Shown here: one piece after another, positions 7,429-15,099 of the stretch
How the letters are laid out: every line of letters begins with the position of its first letter
Numbering within the stretch: the first letter of the stretch is position 1
NCBI GenBank assembly: GCA_964511535.1
Contig: CAZEFW010000155.1
Span: 1-23,512 of the forward strand
Length of the DNA: 23,512 bases
Origin: CAZCFB01 sp964511535
GTDB taxonomy: Bacteria > Myxococcota_A > Polyangia > GCA-2747355 > CAZCFB01
Direction: 5' to 3'
The notes under the pieces: model-generated
The model's database searches: none
Told to the model about the DNA's origin: nothing
The model's input: the letters and a program-made list of their open reading frames with translations, nothing else
Made by a program: the position numbers and the translations under genes

Positions 7429-8795
7429 GTCAGACTGACCCGCGAGACAACATGTTCACCCTCTACCCCTACCACAACGTGGTGATCCGCTCGGCGGAGG
7501 GCAGCACCGTGACCGACACCGAGGGGAACGATTACATCGACCTCGCCTCGGGGCAGCTGAGCGCGAACCTGGGGCACGGCCACCCGCGCCTGACCGAGGC
7601 GGCGGTGAGCCAGGCGCGCAAGGTGGTGAACCTGGGCAACCGGTTCTTCGCCGAGGCGACCCTGGAGGCGTGCGCGCAGATCGCGGCGGTGACTCAGGAG
7701 GGCCTGGACAAGGTGGTGCTCTGCTCCACCGGCAGCGAGGCCAACGAGCTGGCGGTGCGCATGGCGCGGGCGGCCACCGGCGCCGTGGAGCTGGTGGGCG
7801 TGCGCGGCGGCTACTACGGGGCCACGCACCAGCTGATGTCCATGTCGGAGTATGTGGGGTTCATCAAGGGCATCGGGGCGGCGGCGCCGGGGGTGCACCG
7901 CCTCCCCTGCCCTGACTGCCCGCGATGCGAGTTCGGGCTCGAGCCAGAGACCTGCGACGCGGCCTGCGTGGACAGGGGCGCCGACTACCTGGATCAGGAC
8001 AGCACCGGCAACATCGCCGCCTTCATCGTCGAGCCGGTGCTCGGGTCGGGCGGCGTCATCGTGCCGCCGGGGCGGTTCTTCGAGAAGGTCCGGGCGCTGT
8101 GCGACCGATACGGCGCGCTGCTCATCGCCGACGAGGCGCAGACCGGCCTCGGCCGCACCGGCCGCATGATGGGCATGGAGCACTTCGGCGTGGTGCCCGA
8201 CATCCTGGTGCTCTCCAAGGGGCTGGGCGCCGGCTTCCCGGTGGCCGCGGTGGTGACCACGGCGGCGGTGGAGGAGAAGTGCGTGGCCGCGCCGCTGGCC
8301 AACATGTCGAGCCACTCGTTCGATCCCTTCGGCTCGGCGGTGGCGGCGGAGGTGGTCAAGGTGATCCAGGAAGAGGGCCTCGTGCAGCGGGCCGAGCAGA
8401 TGGGCAACTACCTGCACCAGAAGCTCGAGGCGCTGGGCGAGGACCACCCCGGCCTCATCTCGTCCGAGGTGCGAGGCCTGGGCCTGATGAAGGGGGTGGA
8501 CGTCATCTCGGCCGACACAGGGCAGCGGGACCCGATGCAGAGCCTGGCGCTGGAGGCGGAGTGCCTGCTGCGGGGGGTGGTGGTGGGCTACTCGGCCCTG
8601 TCCGGCGTGCTGCGCATCCTGCCGCCGCTGGTGATCACCGAGGCGGAGGTCGACCAGGCGGTGGCGATCCTGTCCGACGCCGCGGGTCATATCCTGGACC
8701 ACGGGGTGCAGATGGAGCGCTACCTGCCCACGCACCAGGGCTCGTTCAAGCTGGCCTTCTCATTTCTGAGCAAGCTGCAGGGAGCGGGAGCATGA
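7425..8795 (+). CDS. Class III PLP-dependent aminotransferase with Cys cluster
   Basis: This 456-residue fold-type I, class III aminotransferase has an ATG overlapping the previous stop by 4 nt and preceded by GAGGAG. Typical signatures are STGSEAN for PLP phosphate contact, GGYYGAT, the ring Asp in LIADEAQTGLGRTG (Asp236) and the Schiff-base lysine in LSKGLGAG (Lys265). Length is normal. The overall style resembles 2,2-dialkylglycine decarboxylase and alanine-glyoxylate or 4-aminobutyrate aminotransferases. An insert at 162-181 carries five Cys (C162, C165, C168, C177, C181), possibly a metal site. Hopanoid HpnO belongs to the same broad class, so an amino-lipid product is conceivable, but the substrate cannot be read from sequence. 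It is followed by an ATGA overlap into the next gene. Confidence 0.92.
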   Translation: MSQTDPRDNMFTLYPYHNVVIRSAEGSTVTDTEGNDYIDLASGQLSANLGHGHPRLTEAAVSQARKVVNLGNRFFAEATLEACAQIAAVTQEGLDKVVLCSTGSEANELAVRMARAATGAVELVGVRGGYYGATHQLMSMSEYVGFIKGIGAAAPGVHRLPCPDCPRCEFGLEPETCDAACVDRGADYLDQDSTGNIAAFIVEPVLGSGGVIVPPGRFFEKVRALCDRYGALLIADEAQTGLGRTGRMMGMEHFGVVPDILVLSKGLGAGFPVAAVVTTAAVEEKCVAAPLANMSSHSFDPFGSAVAAEVVKVIQEEGLVQRAEQMGNYLHQKLEALGEDHPGLISSEVRGLGLMKGVDVISADTGQRDPMQSLALEAECLLRGVVVGYSALSGVLRILPPLVITEAEVDQAVAILSDAAGHILDHGVQMERYLPTHQGSFKLAFSFLSKLQGAGA

Positions 8796-9781
8796 GCGAG
8801 GCGACCCTGCTGCAGGCCGAGCACCTGCTGGCGCCGCGCCGGCTGTTCTTCTTCGAGAAGTGGTACTTCGACGGCCAGACCGACGACGGCGGCTTCTTCC
8901 TGGCCTACCTGGCGCCCATGACCCTGTGCGGTGTGGGCGGCGCGGAGCTGGTGGTCTGCCTCTTTCCGCCCGGGGGCGGGCAGGTGCGGTGCAGCCAGCA
9001 TGTGCGGGCCCGGGACCTGCAGCTCGACCCGGGGCGCCTGTGGGCGCGGTTCCCGGGGGGCGGCCTGCGCCTCGACGCGGACGGCTGCGACCTGCAGGTG
9101 TCGAGCGGCGGCGTGGAGCTGGCCGTGCGCTACACCCCCCTCGACGCGGCCTACTGCCCGGCGGACGGCGGCCTGATGGCCAGCCAGAGCGGGCGGTCTC
9201 TGCGCTGGGTGGTGCCGGTCCCGCGGGCGCGCGTGGACGGCACCGTGCGGGTGCAGGGCGTGGTGCTGAAGCTGCAGGGCGGCCTCGGCTACAGCGACTT
9301 CGTGCAGACCGACATCCCGCCCTGGTCCTTGCCCGTGCGGGAGCTGCTGTGGGGCCGCGCGCTGGGGCCGGATCGCGCCGTGATCTGGAACCGGCTGGGG
9401 CTGCGCGACGGCCGCGGCGTCACGCGCACCTGCCGCTGGCTGTGGCGCGACGACCACGGCCCGCGCCAGGCCGACGCGCTGTCGGTGAGCTTCCAGCGGG
9501 AGGTGGACCACCCGCGCACCCGGGACCGCTACCCCACCGAGCTGACCCTGCGCTTCGAGGGCGACGGGGGCGAGGCGCGGGACCTGGCCCTGGGGCAGAC
9601 GCGCCTGCTGCTGGGCGACTTCGTGGCCGACGTGCAGCGCTTCAGCACCGAGGTGGAGCGCGAGCTGTACCGCGCCGCCACGGGCAACCCGGTGGAGTAC
9701 AAGCTTCTGTCAGCGGTAGACGGCGGCGGCGGCGCGACCTGGGCGGCCCACGAGTGGGTGCTGTGGGGCAGAGGGCGGTAG
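8792..9781 (+). CDS. CrtC/AttH-like lipocalin-fold protein (putative)
   Basis: This is a 329-residue soluble protein, the last gene of the operon, starting at an ATG that overlaps the aminotransferase stop and is preceded by GGAG. The early motif FFFEKWYFDGQTDDG followed by a beta-rich sequence resembles the two-domain lipocalin-like proteins of the CrtC (carotenoid 1,2-hydratase), AttH and tocopherol cyclase-like group, where the FEWWYFD motif begins the first barrel. Tryptophan-rich, strand-forming sequence continues to the end (WVLWGRGR). There is no signal peptide. By analogy it could bind or hydrate a long hydrophobic molecule made by the operon; this is inference. It ends 5 nt from the convergent kinase gene, with a weak 5-bp GGGCG/CGCCC hairpin between them. 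Confidence 0.65.
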   Translation: MSEATLLQAEHLLAPRRLFFFEKWYFDGQTDDGGFFLAYLAPMTLCGVGGAELVVCLFPPGGGQVRCSQHVRARDLQLDPGRLWARFPGGGLRLDADGCDLQVSSGGVELAVRYTPLDAAYCPADGGLMASQSGRSLRWVVPVPRARVDGTVRVQGVVLKLQGGLGYSDFVQTDIPPWSLPVRELLWGRALGPDRAVIWNRLGLRDGRGVTRTCRWLWRDDHGPRQADALSVSFQREVDHPRTRDRYPTELTLRFEGDGGEARDLALGQTRLLLGDFVADVQRFSTEVERELYRAATGNPVEYKLLSAVDGGGGATWAAHEWVLWGRGR

Positions 9782-9786
9782 CGCCC

Positions 9787-11070
9787 CTACTCCTCTTCGG
9801 GCTCCCTCGACGGCATGGTCACGTCGTCCTCCCACTGGCGGACGGTAGTGGCGATGACCCGGTCCTGGGCTGACAGCACCAGGGTGTCCTTGTAGGCGAT
9901 GGAGGGGATGTGGCCCGACGCCAGGGGCACCTCGGTGCGGTTGCCATGCTCCGGCCGCCAGGTGGGCATCAGCAGGTGGAAGGTGGAGCCGACCCCCAGC
10001 TGGGTCTCCACCAGCACCTGGCCGTCGTGGCGCGCGGCGATGGAGTTGACCGTGGCCAGGCCGAGGCCGGTCCCCTTGCCCTCCCCCTTGGTGGTGAAGA
10101 ACGGGTCGAAGATGCGCTCGCGGGTGGCGCTGTCCATGCCCACGCCGGTGTCCGCCACCGAGATGCAGACGAAGCCGCGCGGGCTGAGCGGCGCGTCGAG
10201 GCCCTCAACGTGGCTCTGCTCCAGCTCCTCCACGGTGACCTGCAGGGTGCCGCCATCGGGCATGGCATCGCGCGCGTTGATCAACAGGTTCATCACCGCC
10301 TGGTGCAGCTGACCGGCATCGCCAGGGACGCGGCAGGCATCCGGCAGCTTCTGCTCGACGGTGATCTCCTGCGGGATGGTCTCGGCGCAGAGCCTCAGGG
10401 CCTCCAGGACGATCTGGACCACGTCCACCGGCTCTGCTTCGCCGCTGCTGGGCCGGGCGTAGCCGAGCAGGCGCTGGATCAGCTCGCTGGCCCGGCTCGA
10501 GGCCTCCTCCATGCGGTCGAGGCTCTGGTCGAGCTTCTCGTCGGTGAACGCCCCGTCGGTCCGCAGCTGGCCGCGGCTGCGCCGCAGGCGCCACATGTCC
10601 ACCGTGGCCGAAAAGACGGTGAGCAGGTTCTTGAAGTCGTGGGCCACCTCCCCGGCGAGCTGCCCGAGGGCGTCCATTTTCTGCAGCTGGAGCACCTGGT
10701 CCTCGAGGGTGTCGTGGTGCGTGAACACCATCAAGGAGTCCCGGGCCAGCTGCAGGCGGTCGCCGAACTGGATCTCCTGGGCGGCTTTGGTCTTCATGCC
10801 GTTGATGTAGGTGCCGTTGGAGCTGCCGAGGTCCTCCACGAACCAGGCGTCGTGATCGTCGCGCCAGACCTTGCAATGGTGGCGCGACACCTCGAGAGAT
10901 GGGATTGAGATGTCGCACTCGACGTTGCGGCCGAGTACGAGCGCCTCCCCCTTGAGGTAGTGGACCTCCCCCGCGCAGGGCCCGAACAGGCCCACCAGCC
11001 GGGCGCGGCTCGGCGGCCGGCGGATGTCCCGCGTTACGGTGTCCTTGTCGAATTCGCTCAGCCGGTCCAG
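9787..11070 (-). CDS. FHA-domain histidine kinase (apparent CTG start)
   Basis: This is a cytoplasmic sensor kinase with no membrane segment. The first GTG in frame is at 10995, but it has no ribosome binding site and would cut the first strand of the FHA domain. The frame is open further upstream, and a CTG at 11070-11068 sits 8 nt after a perfect AAGGAG (11084-11079), giving 427 residues. The FHA domain lies at about 25-115 (GRN, SRHH, SSNGTYING), then an H-box EVAHDFKN with phosphoacceptor His144, N-box NLLINARDAM, G1 DTGVGM, F-box DPFFTTK and G2 GTGLGLA. FHA domains bind phosphothreonine, so input from a Ser/Thr kinase is likely. A 55-residue acidic tail follows the ATPase domain. No response regulator is adjacent. 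It lies 104 nt downstream of the SpoIID gene. Confidence 0.9.
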   Translation of the reverse strand: MDRLSEFDKDTVTRDIRRPPSRARLVGLFGPCAGEVHYLKGEALVLGRNVECDISIPSLEVSRHHCKVWRDDHDAWFVEDLGSSNGTYINGMKTKAAQEIQFGDRLQLARDSLMVFTHHDTLEDQVLQLQKMDALGQLAGEVAHDFKNLLTVFSATVDMWRLRRSRGQLRTDGAFTDEKLDQSLDRMEEASSRASELIQRLLGYARPSSGEAEPVDVVQIVLEALRLCAETIPQEITVEQKLPDACRVPGDAGQLHQAVMNLLINARDAMPDGGTLQVTVEELEQSHVEGLDAPLSPRGFVCISVADTGVGMDSATRERIFDPFFTTKGEGKGTGLGLATVNSIAARHDGQVLVETQLGVGSTFHLLMPTWRPEHGNRTEVPLASGHIPSIAYKDTLVLSAQDRVIATTVRQWEDDVTMPSREPEEE

Positions 11071-11078
11071 GGGCCTGA

Positions 11079-11084
11079 CTCCTT
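11079..11084 (-). promoter_or_regulatory. Ribosome binding site supporting a CTG start
   Basis: AAGGAG on the minus strand, 8 nt before CTG 11070-11068, is the only strong Shine-Dalgarno sequence in the open frame upstream of the FHA kinase. No in-frame ATG, GTG or TTG exists between the upstream stop and GTG 10995. Confidence 0.65.
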
Positions 11085-11174
11085 GTCTTATCGCGTCACA
11101 TAGTGTGCTCGGTTGGGTTTGTTATTCTGCACCGGGCGGCGGGTCGGCGCGAAATAAAATACGCAGGCGACGCC

Positions 11175-12341
11175 TTACCGCCGGCGGCGCCTTCGGGCGG
11201 CCGCGAGCAGGGCCAGCAGCGCGACCGCGGGCCACGTGCCGCCCGCCGCGCCGGGGCTGACCGCGCAGCTCCCCTGCAGGGTGTTGTAGGCCAGGTTGTT
11301 GCCACCCACCGTGGGGAGGTCCCCTCCTGGCGGGCGGCCGTCCTTGCGCGGCGGCTTGACCTTCTGGTCCTTGCGCGGCGGCTTGACGCCGCTGTCCTGC
11401 TTCGGCTTGTGCGGGCGAGTATCCGGCTTGGGCCACGGCTTGGTGTCCGGCTTGGGCCACGGCTTGGTGTCCGGCTTGGGCCATGGCTTGGTGTCCGGCT
11501 TGGGCCACGGCTTGGTGTCCGGCTTGGGGCCGGTGGAGGGCTTCCACAGGGTGGCGCCGGGGTAGTAGTGGGCCACGATCCAGGCGTAGCCCTTGCCCTT
11601 GAGCGCCCAGCGCTGGCTGCCCCACTGGCACATGCCGCGACCATGGCCGAACAGCTTCTTGCCGGCGCAGGTGGCGCTGTCGTCCACCTTGACGCCGTAC
11701 CACTTGGGGTAGGTGCTGTTCTCGGCGGAGTACTCGGTGCTCGGGATGGCTCCGCCCTTGATCATCACCTGGTGCTTGGTGTCGTCCACCGCCTGGTTGG
11801 TCACCGGCTTGGTGGCGGGCTTGTAGACCTGCGAGTAGGTGGTGTCGCACAGGTCGGCGCAGGTGTACTTGCCCCCCTTGTTGACCCAGTACGAGGCGTA
11901 AGAGCGGATGGCCACGGCGCCGGCGCGCAGGGACTCCTTGTTCCAGGAGGAGATCCACTCGTGGGGCAGCACGCCCTTGATGTAGTCCTCCATGCTCAGG
12001 TTGTAGTACGGACCGTTGCAGGAGTGGGTGCCGCCCTGGCTGCGGCGCCAGACCTTGATCTTGGTGGGCGGGCCGGTGAAGGCGAGGTTCGACATCTCCG
12101 GCATGGTCTCGTGGAGGTCCTCGCCGCGCAGCATCTGCTCCAGCAGCAGGCGGGCCTCGGGGCGCAGGTCGGCGGGGTCGGGCATCAGCCGCAGCAGGGT
12201 GCGCACCTTCATCCGGCTGATCTGCTCGGCCATGGCGGCCGGGCCGTCATGATCGTGGAGCTCGTGTTCGGGTGGGACGCAGGCGGTGAGGGCACCGGCT
12301 ACGGTGACGACCACGGCTACGGCTACGGCGCTACTTCGCAT
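11175..12341 (-). CDS. SpoIID/LytB-domain lipoprotein with Pro-rich repeats and MYXO-CTERM-like tail
   Basis: This is a 388-residue protein. The ATG at 12341 gives a clean signal peptide with lipobox LTAC (Cys21). The middle is a SpoIID/LytB (amidase-enhancer) domain: MEDYIKGVLPHEW, ESLRAGAVAIRSYA, then GHGRGMCQWGS near the end. In SpoIID this domain is a peptidoglycan lytic transglycosylase, so a role in cell-wall turnover is likely. Next come about five copies of an octapeptide KPWPKPDT, a Lys/Pro-rich stretch and a C-terminus of Cys, a hydrophobic segment (WPAVALLALLAAA) and six Arg. This is the layout of MYXO-CTERM sorting tails, which makes the simultaneous lipobox odd. Its start overlaps the upstream gene by 11 nt, implying translational coupling; an alternative GTG start lies at 12359. 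Confidence 0.88.
   Translation of the reverse strand: MRSSAVAVAVVVTVAGALTACVPPEHELHDHDGPAAMAEQISRMKVRTLLRLMPDPADLRPEARLLLEQMLRGEDLHETMPEMSNLAFTGPPTKIKVWRRSQGGTHSCNGPYYNLSMEDYIKGVLPHEWISSWNKESLRAGAVAIRSYASYWVNKGGKYTCADLCDTTYSQVYKPATKPVTNQAVDDTKHQVMIKGGAIPSTEYSAENSTYPKWYGVKVDDSATCAGKKLFGHGRGMCQWGSQRWALKGKGYAWIVAHYYPGATLWKPSTGPKPDTKPWPKPDTKPWPKPDTKPWPKPDTKPWPKPDTRPHKPKQDSGVKPPRKDQKVKPPRKDGRPPGGDLPTVGGNNLAYNTLQGSCAVSPGAAGGTWPAVALLALLAAARRRRRR
11419..11530 (-). repeat. 24-bp tandem repeat coding for KPWPKPDT
   Basis: Four full units and one partial 24-base unit sit inside the SpoIID-domain lipoprotein. They differ by rare single bases, for example CCATGG instead of CCACGG in one copy. The encoded Pro-rich octapeptide is a likely wall-spanning linker, and repeat number could vary by slippage or recombination. 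Confidence 0.92.
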
Positions 12342-13233
12342 CACCAAAGAATTTACCACGATCGTAGGCGGCCTTCGGCACCAGCAGTGCCTTTTGCCAG
12401 GGAGAGGCGGCGCGGAACTGCTGCTGCATGCGCTTGTTGCCGTAGCCCGCGAGGTAGCCCGCGCCGGGCAGCTTGCCCAGGCCGGCGCGGCCTGCGATGC
12501 CGTTGAGGCCGGTGACCAGCCGGGTGAAGCCGCGGTCGCCGAAGCTGGCCGCTGCCTCGCACATGCCGGGATCCACGAAGTATGCGTGCTGGTAGACCAG
12601 GGCGCCGAGCTCGCCGGCGCGGCCCCGGGCCAGCTTCAGCAGGCGGTCGCCGCGGCGCTTGCCCTTTGCCCCGGTCTCCATGCGGCGGACCAGGCGCTCC
12701 ATGAGCTTGAGGGTGCGCACCTGGGCGTCGGTGCCGTTGGCCTTGATCTGTTTGACGAACGCGGCGTCGCCGAGGATCCCGCGCTTGACCCGGCGCAGGG
12801 TGGAGGCCAGCTCGCGCGGGGTGGAGGCCACGAACAGAGTGGAGGCCACGGCGTGGTGCAGGGCGTGGCGGGACTCGTGAGCCGCGGCCGACTTCGGGCC
12901 GAGCAGCGGCGAGATCACGATGGTGTCCTTTCGCGGCGATTTTGCCCGGCGAGCGCCGCCCTTGCCGCCCCTGCCCGTGGAGGCCCAGCCGCGGCTCTCG
13001 TAGCGCGAGGCGCCCTTCTGGATCTTCGCGGCCTTGAGCGCCTTGTGAATCTGCGGCCGGGTGAGCCCGAACAGCCGGCGCACCCGCGCCGAGTGCACCA
13101 GCGAGCGACGGGCGCTGTCCGCGGCGCGCTGCACCCGATCAGCCCTGCGCACCTTGAGCGGACCGCCGAAAGCCGCGCCGGCAGGGACGGTGGCCAGGGC
13201 CAGGATCAAGATCAAGGTGCGAGCGCGCGGCAT
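12331..13233 (-). CDS. Secreted protein of unknown function with HExxH-like motif
   Basis: This is a 300-residue basic protein. The ATG at 13233 was chosen because it begins a good Sec signal peptide (MPRARTLILILALATVPAGA, cleavage near 20); the frame extends upstream, but those residues look non-coding and no strong ribosome binding site decides it. The mature part is rich in Arg, Lys and Ala and mostly helical. Residues 119-123 read HESRH, which matches the HExxH zinc-protease pattern within AHESRHALHH, but flanking residues are not typical and no third ligand is evident. I do not recognise the family. The stop overlaps the start of the SpoIID lipoprotein, so the two probably act together in the envelope. 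Confidence in a real gene is good; function is unknown. Confidence 0.75.
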   Translation of the reverse strand: MPRARTLILILALATVPAGAAFGGPLKVRRADRVQRAADSARRSLVHSARVRRLFGLTRPQIHKALKAAKIQKGASRYESRGWASTGRGGKGGARRAKSPRKDTIVISPLLGPKSAAAHESRHALHHAVASTLFVASTPRELASTLRRVKRGILGDAAFVKQIKANGTDAQVRTLKLMERLVRRMETGAKGKRRGDRLLKLARGRAGELGALVYQHAYFVDPGMCEAAASFGDRGFTRLVTGLNGIAGRAGLGKLPGAGYLAGYGNKRMQQQFRAASPWQKALLVPKAAYDRGKFFGDAK

Positions 13234-13357
13234 ACCCCGGATACCAAGCAGCTTCCGTACCAGATCCAGGCTGGTGGGGAACAACGCTTCAACCCCACGA
13301 AATTCGGGGATATCATGGGTCCTCATGGAGACCCATAGCAAACGACAGGTTGCAGCC
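13234..13357. promoter_or_regulatory. Divergent promoter region (inferred)
   Basis: These 124 bases separate the divergent secreted-protein and small-lipoprotein genes and must contain at least part of both promoters. The part around 13290-13350 is locally less GC-rich. No clear -10/-35 pair can be named. Confidence 0.4.
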
Positions 13358-13828
13358 ATGGCGCCCATGGCCAGGCGGGCAGCCACCCTCGGCTGGCTGG
13401 TGCTGTTGCTGGCCGGGTGCCCGGATCGAGCCACGAGAGGAGGGGTAAAGCAGATGCCGCAGGACCTCCCGACCCCACCCTGGCGCGTGGTGTATCACGA
13501 CGGGAGCAACAACGGCTTCAACGTCGAGCAGACCGCGGCGGGCGCCAGCATCAGCGCCGCGTACGATCCCGTGACGCCGGAGCAGAGCAGCTCGGGGACC
13601 TACAGCGGCGGCGCGCCATGGAAGGGGACGCTCACGGCGGATCAGGCGGCCGGGCTGTGGCGCCGGGTGCGCGCCATGGAGGGCGACCGCAAGCTCCACC
13701 AGCGAAACCGCACCAAGGGCAGCGGTTCGTTCCAGCTGCGCTCGGATGGCAAGGAGCGCGCCCTGCTGGTGAGCCGCTGCGAAAAGCTGGCTGACCTGGA
13801 CCGGTTCCTGGAGCAGCTGCGCAAGTGA
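13358..13828 (+). CDS. Small lipoprotein of unknown function
   Basis: This is a 156-residue lipoprotein. The chosen ATG (13358) has ACAGG 8 nt upstream and gives MAPMARR, a hydrophobic core and lipobox LLAGC followed by Pro-Asp. ATG 13325 and 13367 are alternatives in the same frame. The mature domain contains VVYHDGSNNGF, SGTYSGG.PWKG and a C-terminal SRCEKLADLDRFLEQL helix, which together look like a small alpha/beta domain. I do not recognise a named family. The TGA overlaps the GTG of the following antiporter (GTGA), so the two genes are translationally coupled, and the lipoprotein may have a role tied to ion or pH homeostasis; that link is inference. Confidence 0.8.
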   Translation: MAPMARRAATLGWLVLLLAGCPDRATRGGVKQMPQDLPTPPWRVVYHDGSNNGFNVEQTAAGASISAAYDPVTPEQSSSGTYSGGAPWKGTLTADQAAGLWRRVRAMEGDRKLHQRNRTKGSGSFQLRSDGKERALLVSRCEKLADLDRFLEQLRK

Positions 13829-15012
13829 TCTTGCTGGAGCTGGCGTTGCTGCTGGGCCTGGCCTGGCCCATGAGCAAGCTGGCGGAGCGGACCGCCATGC
13901 CCGGGGTCCTCGGGGCGCTGGCCGCGGGCGTGCTCGCCGGGCAGGTGCTGTTTCCCCTGCTGCCGGGGCCTGGCCCCGGGCCCACGCTGGCGGTGGTGTC
14001 GCCCCACCTGCGCATGGCGGTGCTGGCGGTGGTGTTGCTGCGGGTGGGATTCAGCCTCAACCCGGCCGAGCTGCGCAGCGCTGGCGGGCTGGCCCTGAGC
14101 CTGGGCCTGGTGCCCATGCTGGGTGACGCGCTGGGCGCGGCCCTGGCGGCGACGTTGCTGCTGGACATGGCTCTCCCCGCGGCGCTGTGCTGCGGATTTC
14201 TCGTGGCGGCCATCTCGCCGGCCATCGTCATCCCCGGGCTCATGGAGCTGCTGGAGCGTCGCACCGGGCGCGCCCGGCGGCTGCCCACGGCGCTGCTGGT
14301 GGGGGCGCCGCTGGACAACATCGCGGCGGTGCTCGCCCTGGGTGCGGTGCTGGACCTGGCGGTGTCCGGCGGGGGCGAGTGGACCGGGGCGCTGGGACGG
14401 TTGCCGCTGCAGGTGGCCGGCGGCGTGCTCCTGGGGGCAGCGGCGGGCTGGCCCTTCGCCCGGCTGCTGCCGGCGCGGTTCGCCGCGGGCCCCACCGGCG
14501 CCACCCTGCTGTGGGCCGTGGGCCTGGGCTTGATCCTGGCGTGCCAGCGGCTGGGGCTGTCCGCTGTGCTTGCGGTGCTGGCCTGCGGGTTCACCGTGCA
14601 GTTGAGCGCGCCGTACATGGTGCGGGGGCTGGCCCTGGGACTGAGCGGCATCTGGAACTGGGCTCAGCTGCTGCTGTTCGGGCTCATCGGGGCGGCGGTA
14701 AACCTCGGCCCGCTGCGGCAGGCGGGGCTGCTCTACGCCCTGGTGATCCTGGCCGGGCAAGGCGGACGCGCCCTGGCCTCGAGCATGGCCACCGCAGGAG
14801 CCGGCCTGTCGCGCAACGAGCGGCTGGCCTGCGTGCTGGCTTATCTGCCCAAGGCCACGATCCAGGCCGCCTTCGCCGGTCTGCCCCTGAGCCGCGGGCT
14901 GCCCGAGGGAGAGGCCCTGCTCACCCTCGCTGCCATGGCCATCGTGCTAACCGCCCCCCTCGGCACCATAGCCCTGCACCGCGGCGCCGACCGCCTCCTG
15001 CCCCACAACTAA
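13825..15012 (+). CDS. Cation/proton antiporter (CPA2, Kef/Na+-H+ exchanger family)
   Basis: This 395-residue integral membrane protein starts at GTG 13825, overlapping the previous stop. It has about twelve hydrophobic segments and the fold signature of Na+/H+ exchanger-type transporters: an early PGVLGALAAGVLAGQ segment, LLRVGFSLNP, AAISPAIVIPG, and LLVGAPLDNIAAV, which holds the membrane-embedded Asp expected to carry the proton. The motif is a single Asp followed by Asn (DN) rather than ND or DD, so electroneutral exchange is plausible but unproven. There is no C-terminal RCK/TrkA nucleotide-binding domain as in full-length KefB/C; the protein ends just after the transport domain. The REP-like pair begins at its stop codon and may act as a transcription end. 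Confidence 0.87.
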   Translation: MILLELALLLGLAWPMSKLAERTAMPGVLGALAAGVLAGQVLFPLLPGPGPGPTLAVVSPHLRMAVLAVVLLRVGFSLNPAELRSAGGLALSLGLVPMLGDALGAALAATLLLDMALPAALCCGFLVAAISPAIVIPGLMELLERRTGRARRLPTALLVGAPLDNIAAVLALGAVLDLAVSGGGEWTGALGRLPLQVAGGVLLGAAAGWPFARLLPARFAAGPTGATLLWAVGLGLILACQRLGLSAVLAVLACGFTVQLSAPYMVRGLALGLSGIWNWAQLLLFGLIGAAVNLGPLRQAGLLYALVILAGQGGRALASSMATAGAGLSRNERLACVLAYLPKATIQAAFAGLPLSRGLPEGEALLTLAAMAIVLTAPLGTIALHRGADRLLPHN

Positions 15013-15099
15013 AATGTAATATAGGGGGGTCTGACCCCTACACTTGACATATTTAAAATGTCATATAGGGGGGTCTGACCCCTACACTTGACATTTTAA
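15011..15099. repeat. Pair of REP-like palindromic repeats
   Basis: Two direct copies of a 40-base unit (15011-15050 and 15055-15094) differ at one base. Each contains the palindromic core GGGGTCTGACCCC. Copy 2 is further enclosed by an 11-bp perfect inverted repeat, TTAAAATGTCA (15053-15063) and its complement (15089-15099), and can fold into a long hairpin. The GGGGTCAGACCCC-type core is widespread in intergenic DNA of high-GC proteobacteria and resembles REP elements mobilised by RAYT transposases; no transposase is in the window. The pair lies between two convergent genes, with its ends overlapping both stop codons, where it could terminate transcription in both directions. Confidence 0.85.

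Noticed and set aside
9772..9788. Small hairpin between the convergent lipocalin-like and kinase genes as a terminator
   Set aside because: Only 5 bp of stem and no T-run on either strand, so it is not listed as a feature.
11419..11530. Repeat array as a CRISPR
   Set aside because: Units are contiguous 24-mers without spacers and code for a Pro-rich octapeptide in frame.
11103..12506. Plus-strand frame opposite the SpoIID lipoprotein
   Set aside because: It is the mirror of a coding region with repeats; Val/Gly/Leu-rich nonsense with no motif, while the minus strand has a signal peptide and the SpoIID domain.
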